DNA from: Bacillus aerolatus
Lineage (GTDB): Bacteria; Bacillota; Bacilli; Bacillales; Domibacillaceae
NCBI RefSeq assembly: GCF_009183655.1
Contig: NZ_WEIO01000001.1
Coordinates: forward strand, 372,001 to 436,000
DNA length: 64,000 nucleotides
Reading direction: 5' to 3'
Numbering within the stretch: the first letter of the stretch is position 1; each line of letters begins with the position of its first letter. Under the pieces are notes generated by a model. The model was not told where the DNA came from. It saw only the letters and a list, made by a program, of their open reading frames with translations, and made no database searches. Shown here one piece after another: positions 44,236 through 53,782 of the stretch. A program made the position numbers and the translations under genes.

Positions 44236-44733
44236 TTGTTTGACCCATCAGCTTTTGATAATATCAAATTTATAATGCAAGCTGAAGTATACGATCGGGA
44301 TCTTGACGGCCTTATTCACATTCACAGTCGGACGGATAAAGTCGATCTCGCCAGCCTCAGCCGGGAAGCCTCCATTAGTTTTTCGCTTAAAGAAAGTCCG
44401 CAGCTCCGCGTGACTCTTTTTGTTCAGGCAGATCTCGATAAGCTCGCCGGTGAATTGAAGCAGCTGCCGGGAGCAGAGCCGGGTGTGATGCTGCAAATTA
44501 CATATACAGGGGCAGAAAAAGTCCTTACTGCTGAACGGATGGACGAGCTTGAAAAGATGTGGGGAGAAGAAAGGCAGTATGAACGACGCAAAGTCGAATC
44601 AAATAGAAGTGAAACCGTTTATGAATGGTGCATTCATTTTAACCGCACGATTACTGAAGACATGATTGAAGAATTTGGCAGTCTCGTCGGTTTTATCACT
44701 GACACACTGAAAGCGGCAAATAAGAACGAATGA
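44236..44733 (+). CDS. uncharacterised conserved-type protein
   Basis: A 165-residue acidic cytoplasmic protein with no signal or membrane segment: FDNIKFIMQAEVYDRDLDGL, ISFSLKESPQLRVTLFVQAD, and YEWCIHFNRTITEDMIEEFG. The alternating strands and helices suggest a compact alpha/beta fold. TTG 44236 with AGAAGGTG upstream is the most likely start. It lies between a methyltransferase and yfmR; no family recognised. Confidence 0.7.
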   Translation: MFDPSAFDNIKFIMQAEVYDRDLDGLIHIHSRTDKVDLASLSREASISFSLKESPQLRVTLFVQADLDKLAGELKQLPGAEPGVMLQITYTGAEKVLTAERMDELEKMWGEERQYERRKVESNRSETVYEWCIHFNRTITEDMIEEFGSLVGFITDTLKAANKNE

Positions 44734-44758
44734 TAAGCAAGGTGGGGAGAGAACTGAA

Positions 44759-46642
44759 ATGAGAGCACTAACTGTGCAAGACATGACAAAATCATATGGG
44801 GAAAAGGTATTGTTCGACCACTTGACTTTTTCCATTGCCGAAAAAGAACGCGCCGGGTTAATTGGTGTTAACGGAACAGGTAAATCAAGCTTGCTGAAAA
44901 TAGTAGCTGGAAAAGATGTTCCTGATGCCGGGGAGATCAAAGCCCCAAATGACTTTACGATCGCGTATTTGGCACAGGAACCGGAAATGAATCTTGAACT
45001 GACCGTGATGGATCAGCTGTTTTTAAGTGAAGCGCCGGTCATCCAGCTGTTGAAAGAATATGAAAGCACGCTGAAGAAACTTGAATTAGAACCGGAAAAT
45101 CAAGCAGTGGCTGAGAAGTTGTTCGAGCTGCAAAAGCAGATGGATGCGCTCGGTGCATGGGAAGCGAATACAAACGCGGAAGCGATCTTGACGAGGCTTG
45201 GTATTGATGATTTCAGCCGGAAAATCGGGGAACTCTCCGGCGGCCAAAAAAAGCGGGTGGCGCTCGCTCAAGTACTTATTGAAACACCTGATTTATTAAT
45301 TTTAGATGAGCCGACGAACCATCTTGATTATGAAACGATCCGCTGGCTCGAAGATTATTTGAGTAAATATGCAGGAGCCGTGCTTCTCGTTACTCATGAC
45401 CGCTATTTTCTTGATCGGATAACGAACCGGATGTTTGAACTTGACAATGGCCTCCTTTATACATATAAAGGCAATTACCAAGATTACATTTCTGCCAAAG
45501 CGGAGCGGGAAGAACAACAGGCGGCTGCCGAAGATAAAAGGCGAAATTTATACCAGCGGGAGCTTGCTTGGATGCGCAGAGGCGCTAAAGCAAGAACGAC
45601 AAAACAAAAAGCCCGGATTGACCGATTCGGCCAGTTAGAAGGAACTCTTGGCCAAGGACCGAAAAAAGAGCAGGTCGATTTATCTGTGCAAGGCAGCCGG
45701 CTCGGTAAGCAAGTGTTTGAACTTAAAGATGTCTCTAAATCATTCGGCGGCAAAGCGATCTTGAAAAACTTTCACTTGCTCGTCAAGCCCGGCGACCGTC
45801 TCGGCATTGTCGGTAAAAACGGCAGCGGTAAATCCACTTTTATGAACTTGCTTGCCGGCAAAATTCCATTTGACAGCGGAGACATAGTGACTGGCCAAAC
45901 GGTGAAGACCGCTTATTATACGCAGGAACGCACCGATATGGATGAAAATATGCGCATGATTGCTTATATACGTGAGTCGGCAGAAGTTGTGACAACGAAG
46001 ACAGGCGAGACCATTTCTGCTGCCCAAATGCTTGAGCGCTTTCTTTTTCCGATGCATTCGCATGGCACGCCTATTTCGAAGTTGTCAGGTGGAGAAAAAC
46101 GCCGGCTTTATTTGCTGAAGCTGTTAATGACACAGCCAAACGTTCTTTTATTGGATGAACCGACGAATGATCTGGATACAGAAACGTTGACTGTTTTGGA
46201 AGATTATTTAGAGGATTTCGCCGGTGTAGTCATTACGGTTTCGCATGACCGCTACTTTCTGGACAAAACGGCGAATCAATTGCTCATTTTTCAAGGGGAT
46301 GGTGACATCGGTTCCTATTACGGTTTGTACAGTGATTATTTAGAAGAACAGGCGGCTGCGGAAAAACTGGTCGTTTCACCTGTTAAAGAGAGCAAGCCGG
46401 AAGAACAACGGGAAAAAACGAAAAAGAAAAAGTTAAGCTACCATGAACAGCGGGAATGGGATGCGATTGAAGAAGAGATGGCCAAAGTGGAAACCCGCAT
46501 AGCCGAAGCGGAAAAAGAGCTGGAAGAAGTGGGAAGCGATTTTGAAAAAGCCCAGCAGTTAAGCGAAGAACTGGATGGGTTAAACGAAAAGTTGGAGCAC
46601 TTCATTGAACGCTGGAGTTACTTGTCAGAATTCGTTCAATGA
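44759..46642 (+). CDS. yfmR: ABC-F ATPase YfmR (Uup-like)
   Basis: Soluble ABC-F protein acting on ribosomes; in B. subtilis YfmR helps resolve stalled translation alongside EF-P. It is 627 residues. ABC domain 1 has GVNGTGKSS, signature LSGGQKKRVALAQ and LILDEPTNHLDYE. An interdomain P-site linker (AAEDKRRNLYQRELAWMRRG, AKARTTKQKARIDRF) follows. ABC domain 2 has GKNGSGKST, SKLSGGEKRRLYLLK and LLLDEPTNDLDTE, and a C-terminal coiled coil completes the protein. There are no membrane segments. Confidence 0.9.
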   Translation: MRALTVQDMTKSYGEKVLFDHLTFSIAEKERAGLIGVNGTGKSSLLKIVAGKDVPDAGEIKAPNDFTIAYLAQEPEMNLELTVMDQLFLSEAPVIQLLKEYESTLKKLELEPENQAVAEKLFELQKQMDALGAWEANTNAEAILTRLGIDDFSRKIGELSGGQKKRVALAQVLIETPDLLILDEPTNHLDYETIRWLEDYLSKYAGAVLLVTHDRYFLDRITNRMFELDNGLLYTYKGNYQDYISAKAEREEQQAAAEDKRRNLYQRELAWMRRGAKARTTKQKARIDRFGQLEGTLGQGPKKEQVDLSVQGSRLGKQVFELKDVSKSFGGKAILKNFHLLVKPGDRLGIVGKNGSGKSTFMNLLAGKIPFDSGDIVTGQTVKTAYYTQERTDMDENMRMIAYIRESAEVVTTKTGETISAAQMLERFLFPMHSHGTPISKLSGGEKRRLYLLKLLMTQPNVLLLDEPTNDLDTETLTVLEDYLEDFAGVVITVSHDRYFLDKTANQLLIFQGDGDIGSYYGLYSDYLEEQAAAEKLVVSPVKESKPEEQREKTKKKKLSYHEQREWDAIEEEMAKVETRIAEAEKELEEVGSDFEKAQQLSEELDGLNEKLEHFIERWSYLSEFVQ

Positions 46643-46717
46643 GCAAAGTGAAACCGCCGCCGATTTATATATGATAAAATGGCGGTAAAGAAAGCACTGT
46701 GAAAGGAGCCGTTCATT

Positions 46718-47842
46718 TTGCGGATTTTAAAAATTGAACCTACACCAAGTCCAAATACGATGAAAATCATATTGAACGAGGAACTGCCTGCCGGTAAAAG
46801 CAACAATTATAAAGCCGGTGAGACAGAAGGTGCACCTGAAAAAATACAAGCTATTTTAACGATAGAAGGAGTAAAAGGTGTTTATCACGTGGCTGATTTT
46901 CTAGCTATTGAGCGAAACGGGAAGTATGATTGGCAAAGTTTGCTGCCACAAGTAAGGGGAATATTTGGGGAAGAGGCATCCGCAGAGAATTCAGCCGTTG
47001 CCGCTGAAGAAGCATACGGCGAAGTGCAGGCGTCTATTCAAGTATTTAAAGGCATTCCGATCCAGCTGAAATTAACATCCCCTGCTGAAGAAAAACGTTT
47101 TCCTCTTCCTGATTATTTCATGGAAGCGTTCAAAAAAGCGCAGCTGGCAGACGATAACTATGTACTTCAAAGAAAATGGGAAGATTTCGGGATCCGCTAT
47201 GGAGATTTAGAAGAAATCGGAAAAGAAACACTAGAAGAAATCGTTGCTGCTTATCCGCAAGAGCGGCTTGACTCTTTGGCGTCGGCCGGAGCAGAAGGAA
47301 AGCCAGTTCCGGAAACGAAACGGCGTGGCCTAAAGCTGACTGTGTCCATGTGGCAGGAAGAGGAAGACTGGCGCCGCCGCTACCAGTGGCTTGAGCAAAT
47401 GGAAGACCCGGCAGAGGACGACTTGCCGATATTAAAATTGGCGCTGGCAGACAGTAAACCGGCGATTCGCCGCCTGGCAGTTGTTTATATTGGCATGATT
47501 GAAGATAAAAAAGTGCTGCCGCTGCTTTATCAAGGATTGACGGACAAAACCGTGACTGTTCGCCGGACGGCAGGAGACTGCCTCTCTGATCTTGGCTTTA
47601 AAGAAGCGATCCCTGCTATGTGTGACTCTTTGCAGGATAAAAGTAAGATTGTTCGCTGGAGGGCCGCCATGTTTTTATATGAAGTCGGAGACGAAACGGC
47701 TCTTCCTGCTTTAAAGCAAGCAGAAAATGATCCGGAATTTGAAGTGCAAATGCAAATTAAGATGGCGATTGAACGAATTGAAGGCGGAGAAGAAGCAAAA
47801 GGCTCTGTCTGGAAACAAATGACTGAAGCAAGAGAAAAGTAA
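46718..47842 (+). CDS. ypgR: YpgR / CvfC-like protein (NifU-N domain plus HEAT repeats)
   Basis: A 374-residue protein: residues 1-90 form a Scaffold Nfu/NifU N-terminal domain (ILKIEPTPSPNTMKIILNEE, IEGVKGVYHVADFLAIERNG). A linker domain is followed by HEAT-like repeats in the second half (PAIRRLAVVYIGMIEDKKVL, VTVRRTAGDCLSDLGFKEAI, IVRWRAAMFLYEVGDETALP). Staphylococcal CvfC affects virulence-factor expression; the biochemical role is unclear. GAAAGGAG precedes TTG 46718. brxA follows 18 bp later. Confidence 0.88.
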   Translation: MRILKIEPTPSPNTMKIILNEELPAGKSNNYKAGETEGAPEKIQAILTIEGVKGVYHVADFLAIERNGKYDWQSLLPQVRGIFGEEASAENSAVAAEEAYGEVQASIQVFKGIPIQLKLTSPAEEKRFPLPDYFMEAFKKAQLADDNYVLQRKWEDFGIRYGDLEEIGKETLEEIVAAYPQERLDSLASAGAEGKPVPETKRRGLKLTVSMWQEEEDWRRRYQWLEQMEDPAEDDLPILKLALADSKPAIRRLAVVYIGMIEDKKVLPLLYQGLTDKTVTVRRTAGDCLSDLGFKEAIPAMCDSLQDKSKIVRWRAAMFLYEVGDETALPALKQAENDPEFEVQMQIKMAIERIEGGEEAKGSVWKQMTEAREK

Positions 47843-47860
47843 TGATTGGAGGAAGAAAAG

Positions 47861-48295
47861 ATGACAAACGCTTATGAAGAGTATATGAAACAAATGGTTG
47901 TGCCGATGCGTGCCGAGTTAACAAGTGCTGGCTTTAAAGAACTGACTACGGCCGAGGAGGTAAATGAATTTATTTCCAACGTGGAAGGAACGACTCTTGT
48001 TGTAGTGAACTCTGTTTGCGGTTGTGCCGCTGGACTTGCCCGTCCTGCTGCAACGCAAGCCGCTATGCATGAGGCTTCTCCTGATCATTTAGTGACTGTA
48101 TTTGCCGGCCAGGATCGGGAAGCAACGGCACAAATGCGCGAGTTTTTTGACGGATATGAGCCGTCATCTCCGTCGATGGCATTGCTCAAAGGCCAGGAAG
48201 TCGTTCACTTTGTTCCGCGGGAGCAAATTGAAGGAAATGATATCGGCTCGATTATCCAAGATTTAACGAAAGCGTTTGACCAATATTGCAAATAA
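47861..48295 (+). CDS. brxA: bacilliredoxin BrxA (YphP)
   Basis: De-bacillithiolating thiol-disulfide protein of the DUF1094 family, 144 residues. Active site Cys53-Gly54-Cys55 lies in VVNSVCGCAAGLARPAATQA, the CxC type expected for bacilliredoxin. GPSSPSMAL-type core here reads YEPSSPSMALLKGQEVVHFV. GGAGGA lies 8 bp before ATG 47861. Its position after ypgR matches B. subtilis, where yphP and ypgR are near neighbours. Confidence 0.95.
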   Translation: MTNAYEEYMKQMVVPMRAELTSAGFKELTTAEEVNEFISNVEGTTLVVVNSVCGCAAGLARPAATQAAMHEASPDHLVTVFAGQDREATAQMREFFDGYEPSSPSMALLKGQEVVHFVPREQIEGNDIGSIIQDLTKAFDQYCK

Positions 48296-48299
48296 TGAT

Positions 48300-48325
48300 A
48301 AGGATGTCACTAGGCATCCTTTTTT
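48300..48325 (+). terminator. terminator of brxA
   Basis: AAGGATG pairs with CATCCTT across TCACTAGG and runs into TTTTT, ending 13 bp before the next start. Confidence 0.75.
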
Positions 48326-48337
48326 ATGGGAGAAATA

Positions 48338-49138
48338 ATGATCATATCTACAGCAGCAAGAACAAATGACGTACTCGACAATAGAGCGAAACGTGCAGCA
48401 GAAGAGTTACAGCATCCATTCGTTAAAAGAAGGAAACGGTCGATTGCTTCACTCCACGATATGTATGGAACAGATTGTTTAATTGTCGCAAAAACGCGGC
48501 TCGAGTATTATTCATTCGGATCGACAGAACCTTTTTTCTTTCATCCAAACTCTGCTTCCTTCCGGATTAAGCGGCTGATAAGAGGAGAAGAAGATCCTTT
48601 TATTGAAGCTGCTGGACTTCAGCCTGGCATGTCGCTGCTGGATTGTACGCTTGGGCTGGCATCCGATAGTATCGCCGCAAGTTTGATAGCAGGAAAGGAA
48701 GGTACGGTGGTTGGGATTGAAGGAAACCCTGTACTTGCTTATATCGTCAAGCATGGATTGAAAGAGTGGAAGTCGCCGCTTCCTGAACTGAATGAAGCGA
48801 TGGAGAGGATTTCAGTTAAACAAGGGCATTACCAAGAGCTTTTGACTGGACTGCCTGACAAATCTTTCGATGTGGTCTACTTCGATCCGATGTTTACAAA
48901 GCCCATTTTATCTTCAGAAGGGATTGCCGGTTTGAGAAAACTTGCTGTACATGATGAACTAACAAAGGAAACGGTACAAGAAGCTCTCCGTGTGGCAAAA
49001 CAGCGGATTGTTTTAAAAGATCATTATCAATCTAGACGATTTTCTGAGCTAGGCTTCAAGCAGCATATCCGTCCGACGTCACTTTTTCATTATGGAACGA
49101 TTGAAGTGGACGGGACATCGGCTGTGTCTGCAAAGTAA
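48338..49138 (+). CDS. ypiP: YpiP-like class I methyltransferase
   Basis: A 266-residue protein with a methyltransferase fold: LLDCTLGLASDSIAASLIAG as the SAM-binding region, GTVVGIEGNPVLAYIVKHGL, and DVVYFDPMFTKPILSSEG, a DPMF motif in place of the usual NPPY. The layout recalls RsmJ-type RNA methyltransferases, but the target is unknown. ATG 48338 is preferred over 48326, since GGGAG at 48328 suits it. The neighbours brxA and thyA agree with YpiP in B. subtilis. Confidence 0.8.
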   Translation: MIISTAARTNDVLDNRAKRAAEELQHPFVKRRKRSIASLHDMYGTDCLIVAKTRLEYYSFGSTEPFFFHPNSASFRIKRLIRGEEDPFIEAAGLQPGMSLLDCTLGLASDSIAASLIAGKEGTVVGIEGNPVLAYIVKHGLKEWKSPLPELNEAMERISVKQGHYQELLTGLPDKSFDVVYFDPMFTKPILSSEGIAGLRKLAVHDELTKETVQEALRVAKQRIVLKDHYQSRRFSELGFKQHIRPTSLFHYGTIEVDGTSAVSAK

Positions 49139-49171
49139 GCCATGTGACTAACGAGGAGTGAATACAACACG

Positions 49172-50128
49172 ATGAGTAAGAGTGAACAACAGTATTTGGA
49201 TTTATGCCGTCATGTCTTAAAAGAAGGAACGAAAAAGGAAGACCGAACTGGAACAGGGACTGTTTCCTTGTTTGGTGCGCAAATGCGCTTTAATTTGCAA
49301 GAAGGTTTTCCGCTTTTAACGACTAAACGCATCCCTTTCCGCTTGATCGCCAGCGAACTATTATGGTTTATTAAAGGCGATACGAATATTCGTTATTTGC
49401 TTCAGCATAATAACAACATCTGGAACGAATGGGCGTTTAAAAACTGGGTGGAAAGCAAAGATTATAACGGGCCGGACATGTCGAACTTCGGCTTGCGTTC
49501 CCAGCAAGACGAAGAGTTTAATGCTTTATACCAGGAGCAAATGGATCTATTCAAACAGCGGGTATTAGAAGATGATAAGTTTGCCGCTGCCTACGGCGAA
49601 CTGGGCGATGTATACGGCCGCCAGTGGCGGGCGTGGAAAACATCTGCCGGCGAAACGATTGACCAATTAAAAGAAGTGATTCAAACGATTAAAAAGAATC
49701 CGGATTCGCGCCGGTTGATTGTTTCTGCCTGGAACCCGGAAGACATCCCATCGATGGCGCTGCCGCCGTGTCATACGATGTTTCAATTTTACGTGTCAGA
49801 AGGCAGATTGTCCTGCCAGCTTTACCAGCGTTCCGGAGATATCTTTTTAGGAATTCCTTTTAACATTGCGAGCTATGCACTATTAACCCACCTAGTGGCG
49901 CATGAATGCGGTTTGGAAGTGGGGGAATTCATTCATACATTGGGCGATGCCCACATTTATGTGAATCATTTTGAGCAGGTGAAAGCTCAATTGGGCCGTG
50001 AGCCGAAAGAGCTGCCATCATTAAAATTGAACGAAGAAAAGCAGTCGGTGTTTGATTTTGATATGGAAGATATTTCGCTTACAGGCTATGACCCGCACCC
50101 CACTATTAAAGCACCTGTAGCTGTTTGA
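49172..50128 (+). CDS. thyA: thymidylate synthase (long form)
   Basis: Methylates dUMP to dTMP with methylene-THF. At 318 residues it is the long ThyA form seen in Lactobacillus casei, not the 264-residue form. It carries the small-domain insert ([20 protein letters not shown] to [17 protein letters not shown]). Catalytic Cys200 is in [12 protein letters not shown]. Other signatures are [33 protein letters not shown] and [12 protein letters not shown]. It lies 24 bp ahead of dfrA, which regenerates the folate cofactor. Confidence 0.95.
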   Translation: MSKSEQQYLDLCRHVLKEGTKKEDRTGTGTVSLFGAQMRFNLQEGFPLLTTKRIPFRLIASELLWFIKGDTNIRYLLQHNNNIWNEWAFKNWVESKDYNGPDMSNFGLRSQQDEEFNALYQEQMDLFKQRVLEDDKFAAAYGELGDVYGRQWRAWKTSAGETIDQLKEVIQTIKKNPDSRRLIVSAWNPEDIPSMALPPCHTMFQFYVSEGRLSCQLYQRSGDIFLGIPFNIASYALLTHLVAHECGLEVGEFIHTLGDAHIYVNHFEQVKAQLGREPKELPSLKLNEEKQSVFDFDMEDISLTGYDPHPTIKAPVAV

Positions 50129-50152
50129 TTATTGAAAGAAAGTAGGGATGGC

Positions 50153-50638
50153 ATGATTTCTTTTATTTGGGCAATGGATGAAAATGGCGTCATCGGCAAA
50201 AATAATTCACTTCCGTGGAGACTTCCGGAAGATCTGAAATTTTTTAAAGAAACAACGATGGGCCACCCGATCGTGATGGGCAGAAAAACGTACGAATCCA
50301 TCGGAAAACCGCTCCCCGGACGTGAAAACATCGTCATTACACGAGATGAAAACTATAAAGCAGCCGGCTGTACGATCGTTCATTCATATGAGGAACTGCT
50401 GGAAAAAGCTAAAAACGAAGAAGAATTGTTTATTACCGGAGGAGCGGAAGTGTTCAAGCAAATGATGCCGTATGTGGATAAATTATATGTCACAAATATT
50501 CATCATTCATTTGAGGGAGACACATTTTTTCCGGACATGATTCAGTGGGAAAACTGGAACCTTGTTTCTGAGAAGCAAGGGGAAACAAATGATAAAAACC
50601 CTTATGAATATTACTTTCGTATTTACGAGAAAAAATAG
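50153..50638 (+). CDS. dfrA: dihydrofolate reductase
   Basis: Reduces DHF to THF with NADPH. The 161-residue chromosomal type starts MISFIWAMDENGVIGKNNSL, with PWRLPEDLKFFKETTMGHPI (acidic active-site Glu in LPED), VMGRKTYESIGKPLPGRENI and LFITGGAEVFKQMMP. ATG 50153 with AGTAGGGA upstream is preferred over the longer frame at 50132. Folate-antagonist sensitivity cannot be judged by eye. It shares a transcript with thyA. Confidence 0.96.
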   Translation: MISFIWAMDENGVIGKNNSLPWRLPEDLKFFKETTMGHPIVMGRKTYESIGKPLPGRENIVITRDENYKAAGCTIVHSYEELLEKAKNEEELFITGGAEVFKQMMPYVDKLYVTNIHHSFEGDTFFPDMIQWENWNLVSEKQGETNDKNPYEYYFRIYEKK

Positions 50639-50694
50639 CAGATATCCTCTGCTGTTTTTTTTTGATTAAATCTCAAAAAAGTTATTAAACAAAA

Positions 50695-50717
50695 GTATTT
50701 ATACGCTTTATAAATAC
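50695..50717. promoter_or_regulatory. palindrome upstream of the ABC importer
   Basis: GTATTTATA and TATAAATAC form a perfect 9-bp dyad around CGCTT, about 125 bp before the -35 of the importer promoter. It may be an operator or an AT-rich terminator for dfrA. The rest of the 50639-50933 gap is AT-rich with no supported gene and no T-box. Confidence 0.4.
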
Positions 50718-50841
50718 ACGTAATAAATAGATTTTATTTTTTATTAAAGCTATTGATTTAATATGTATACTGCGGCTTTCACTCTATAACATTAATAAAT
50801 ATAACGGTGAAATTTCGTGTTATTACTATTCTGAAAATACT

Positions 50842-50870
50842 TGATTTTCTGTTACTTTTGAAGCATAATG
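50842..50870 (+). promoter_or_regulatory. sigma-A promoter of the ABC importer
   Basis: TTGATT at 50842-50847, a 17-bp spacer, and CATAAT at 50865-50870, about 60 bp before the lipoprotein gene. Confidence 0.65.
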
Positions 50871-50933
50871 AATTTAGCTTATAAATGTGTCTAAAAGTTG
50901 TCAGAAAACAACGGGATTTGAGGGGGAAACAAG

Positions 50934-51929
50934 ATGAAAAAGTGGATGAAGGGCATGGCAACCGCAGGAATCGCAAGCGCTGTTTTGCTTGCGGGATGCG
51001 GCGGAGAAAAAGAGCAAAAAGCATCCGAATCTGATGAGAAAAAAGAACAGGTTCAAATTGGCGTTACGCAATTTGTAGAGCATCCGTCCCTTGATAACGC
51101 TTATAAAGGCTTTAAAAAGGCATTGGAGGATGCTGGCGTGGAAGCTGAATATGATGTGCAAATTGCACAAGGCGACCAAAATAACAACCAAACGATTGCC
51201 AACAACTTTGCCGGCGACAAAGTGGATTTAATCTTTGCTAATTCCACACCGAGTGCTACGAGCGCATTGAACGCAACAAAAGAAATACCGATCATTTTTA
51301 CGTCTGTCACAGACGCAAAAGCAGCTGGTTTAGTAAAAGATCCGGCCAAGCCTGGCGGAAATATTACAGGAACAACAGATTTGCATCCAGAAGCTATTCC
51401 AAAAACGATTGAATTTATGGCAAAAGAATTTGAAGGAAAGCGTGTCGGAGTCATTTATAATGCCGGCGAGCAAAATTCTGTTGCCCAAGTAGAAGAAGTG
51501 AAAAAGGTCATGGATAAAAACGGGCTGAAAATAGTGCCGGTAACGGTTTCTGCTACCTCGGAAGTCAAGCAAGCCGCGGAGTCGCTTGGCGGAAAGGCAG
51601 ACATGATTTATATCATTACTGATAACACGGTTGTATCCGCTCTTGAGTCGGTCATTCAAGTCGCTAACGAGCAGGACATTCCTTTATTTGTCGGTGAACT
51701 GGACTCTGTTAAACGTGGCGGGTTTGCCGCATTTGGCTTCGAATATTATGACATCGGCTATGAAGCAGGGGAAATGGCAGCGAAAGTTTTAAAAGATGGA
51801 GATAAACCGGCTGATATGGCTGTGCAGCCTCCGCAAAATTTAAAACTGCTAATCAATGAAAAAGCAGCGAAAGAAATGAATATTAAAGTAAAAGATGAGT
51901 GGAAAGAGCAGGCTGAATTTCTAAAATGA
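50934..51929 (+). CDS. ABC importer substrate-binding lipoprotein (TrpX-like family)
   Basis: A 331-residue lipoprotein with a type II signal (MKKWMKGMATAGIASAVLLA) and lipobox LLAGC, lipid-modified Cys22. The mature part is an ABC_sub_bind fold: IGVTQFVEHPSLDNAYKGFK, FANSTPSATSALNATKEIPI, IFTSVTDAKAAGLVKDPAKP and FGFEYYDIGYEAGEMAAKVL. Members of this family bind aromatic amino acids or other small ligands; the substrate here is not known. GAGGGGGAAA precedes the ATG. The permease gene follows after 62 bp. Confidence 0.9.
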   Translation: MKKWMKGMATAGIASAVLLAGCGGEKEQKASESDEKKEQVQIGVTQFVEHPSLDNAYKGFKKALEDAGVEAEYDVQIAQGDQNNNQTIANNFAGDKVDLIFANSTPSATSALNATKEIPIIFTSVTDAKAAGLVKDPAKPGGNITGTTDLHPEAIPKTIEFMAKEFEGKRVGVIYNAGEQNSVAQVEEVKKVMDKNGLKIVPVTVSATSEVKQAAESLGGKADMIYIITDNTVVSALESVIQVANEQDIPLFVGELDSVKRGGFAAFGFEYYDIGYEAGEMAAKVLKDGDKPADMAVQPPQNLKLLINEKAAKEMNIKVKDEWKEQAEFLK

Positions 51930-51991
51930 TAAGCAGAGGGGTTTTTTCGCCAAAAGCCCCTCTGTTTTCTGCCTAACAGGAGGGGATTTAT

Positions 51992-53011
51992 ATGTTTACA
52001 GCCTTATTCGGTTCAGTTGAAGTCGGCGTAATATATGCCATTATGGCCCTGGGAGTCTATTTGTCATTTCGAATATTGGACTTTCCGGATTTAACGGTCG
52101 ATGGAAGCTTCGTTACAGGTGGAGCGACAGCCGCCGTGCTGATTATTTCAGGCGTCAATCCGTTTCTTGCGACAGCCGGTGCTTTAGTCGCCGGATTTTT
52201 AGCCGGCTGTGTCACGGGCATTCTTCATACGAAAGGTAAAATTAACGCACTACTATCCGGTATTTTAATGATGATCGCCCTTTATTCAATTAACCTTCGT
52301 ATTATGGATAAACCGAACGTGCCGCTGCTTGCGGAAGAAACAGTGATTACAAAAATTTCTGCCTGGTGGCAAGGTTTAGGCTTTGACAGCATGATGCAAA
52401 GCTTGCTTACTTCTATCGGCTTAAGCGAGTACATTCCTTCTACATGGGGAATTTTTACTGTGATGTTTGTATTGGCATTTGCTATTAAAAAGGCAGTCGA
52501 CCTTTTCTTAAAAACAGAAATCGGCTTGAGCTTGCGTGCTGTCGGCGACAACGATGGCATGGTGCGGAGCTTTTCAGCGAACACAGACTGGCTGAAAGTC
52601 CTTGGTCTCGGAATCGCTAACGCACTCGTCGCATTTTCAGGCGCTTTAGTTGCCCAATACAACGGATTTAGTGATGTAGGAATGGGCATCGGGATGATTA
52701 TTATCGGGTTGGCTTCTGTCATTATCGGTGAAGCCGTGATTGGCAATGCGACGATTGTAAGAGCTACGCTTGCTGTGTTAATCGGAGCCGTTTTATACCG
52801 TTTGATCGTGACGCTCGCACTGAGAGCAGAATTTCTCGAAACAGGAGATATGAAGCTGATCACAGCGGTGATCGTCATCTTCGCTCTCGTCGTACCTAAA
52901 TTGATTGAAAAGCAAAAAGCCGGAGCAAGAAAGAAAAAGCGGGCCGCACAATTAGGATCGGCTGGTACAAATGGAGGGGATCAAGTTGCTGCAGCTAGAT
53001 CAGATTTATAA
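51992..53011 (+). CDS. ABC importer permease
   Basis: A 339-residue inner-membrane protein of the BPD_transp_2 (branched-chain/sugar-type) fold with about nine hydrophobic helices: VGVIYAIMALGVYLSFRILD, DLTVDGSFVTGGATAAVLII, GMIIIGLASVIIGEAVIGNA and LAVLIGAVLYRLIVTLAL. A Lys/Arg-rich, Gly-rich tail follows. The FPDLTVDGSF motif is typical of permeases paired with TrpX-like binding proteins. AGGAGGGG precedes the ATG. The last 26 bp overlap the ATPase gene. Confidence 0.9.
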   Translation: MFTALFGSVEVGVIYAIMALGVYLSFRILDFPDLTVDGSFVTGGATAAVLIISGVNPFLATAGALVAGFLAGCVTGILHTKGKINALLSGILMMIALYSINLRIMDKPNVPLLAEETVITKISAWWQGLGFDSMMQSLLTSIGLSEYIPSTWGIFTVMFVLAFAIKKAVDLFLKTEIGLSLRAVGDNDGMVRSFSANTDWLKVLGLGIANALVAFSGALVAQYNGFSDVGMGIGMIIIGLASVIIGEAVIGNATIVRATLAVLIGAVLYRLIVTLALRAEFLETGDMKLITAVIVIFALVVPKLIEKQKAGARKKKRAAQLGSAGTNGGDQVAAARSDL

Positions 53012-53780
53012 AGTATTCTATGAGGGCACTCCAGATGAGAAAATCGCCTTGAACCAATTGCAATTGCAGATGAACCCTGGTGACTTTGTGACGGTGATTG
53101 GCAGTAACGGGGCGGGAAAATCGACGTTAATGAATATTATATCCGGCAATATTTTTCCTGATTACGGGACAGTAAAAATTAACGGTTCAGATATGTCTTC
53201 CATGCCTGAGCATAAGCGGGCCAGAAAAATTGGCCGCGTCTTCCAAAACCCGCTTGCCGGAACGGCTCCAACGATGACGATTGAAGAAAATCTGGCACTG
53301 GCATACAACCGGACAAAGCCGAGATCGCTCCAGTTTGGCGTAACAAAAAAGCGTCGTGATTTCTTCCGGGAGCAATTGGAAATTCTTCATCTTGGACTGG
53401 AAGATCGTCTCCAGGCAAAAGTCGGGCTCCTGTCAGGTGGTGAGCGGCAGGCGCTGTCTTTGCTGATGGCTACGTTCACGAAACCGGATATTTTGCTTCT
53501 GGATGAGCATACAGCAGCACTCGATCCCGCAAGAGCGGATTTAATTACGAAATTAACGAAAGAAATTGTTGCGAAATTCCAGTTAACAACATTAATGGTT
53601 ACTCACAACATGCAACAAGCGCTAGACCTCGGCAACTGTCTAATTATGATGGATAAAGGCCAAATTATTTTTCAGGCAAATGAAACAGAAAAGCCGGACC
53701 TGACAGTAGAAAAGCTATTAGCTGAATTCCAAAGAATCCGCGGCGAAGCGCTCTTAAGCGACCGTTCCCTTCTTGCATAA
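52986..53780 (+). CDS. ABC importer ATPase
   Basis: Cytoplasmic ABC subunit, 264 residues: Walker A GSNGAGKST, Q-loop GRVFQNPLAG, signature LLSGGERQALSLLMA, Walker B ILLLDEHTAALDP (His after DE where most have Pro) and switch TTLMVTHNM. TTG 52986 is chosen because GGAGGGGAT at 52974-52982 is its ribosome site; ATG 52971 would put that site inside the gene. It overlaps the permease gene, completing a three-gene importer. Confidence 0.9.
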   Translation: MLQLDQIYKVFYEGTPDEKIALNQLQLQMNPGDFVTVIGSNGAGKSTLMNIISGNIFPDYGTVKINGSDMSSMPEHKRARKIGRVFQNPLAGTAPTMTIEENLALAYNRTKPRSLQFGVTKKRRDFFREQLEILHLGLEDRLQAKVGLLSGGERQALSLLMATFTKPDILLLDEHTAALDPARADLITKLTKEIVAKFQLTTLMVTHNMQQALDLGNCLIMMDKGQIIFQANETEKPDLTVEKLLAEFQRIRGEALLSDRSLLA

Positions 53781-53782
53781 AG

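Noticed and set aside
50639-50933. T-box or other amino-acid leader before the TrpX-like importer
   Set aside because: No T-box sequence (GGGUGGNACCGCG) or specifier-like structure was seen; only a promoter and a palindrome are supported.
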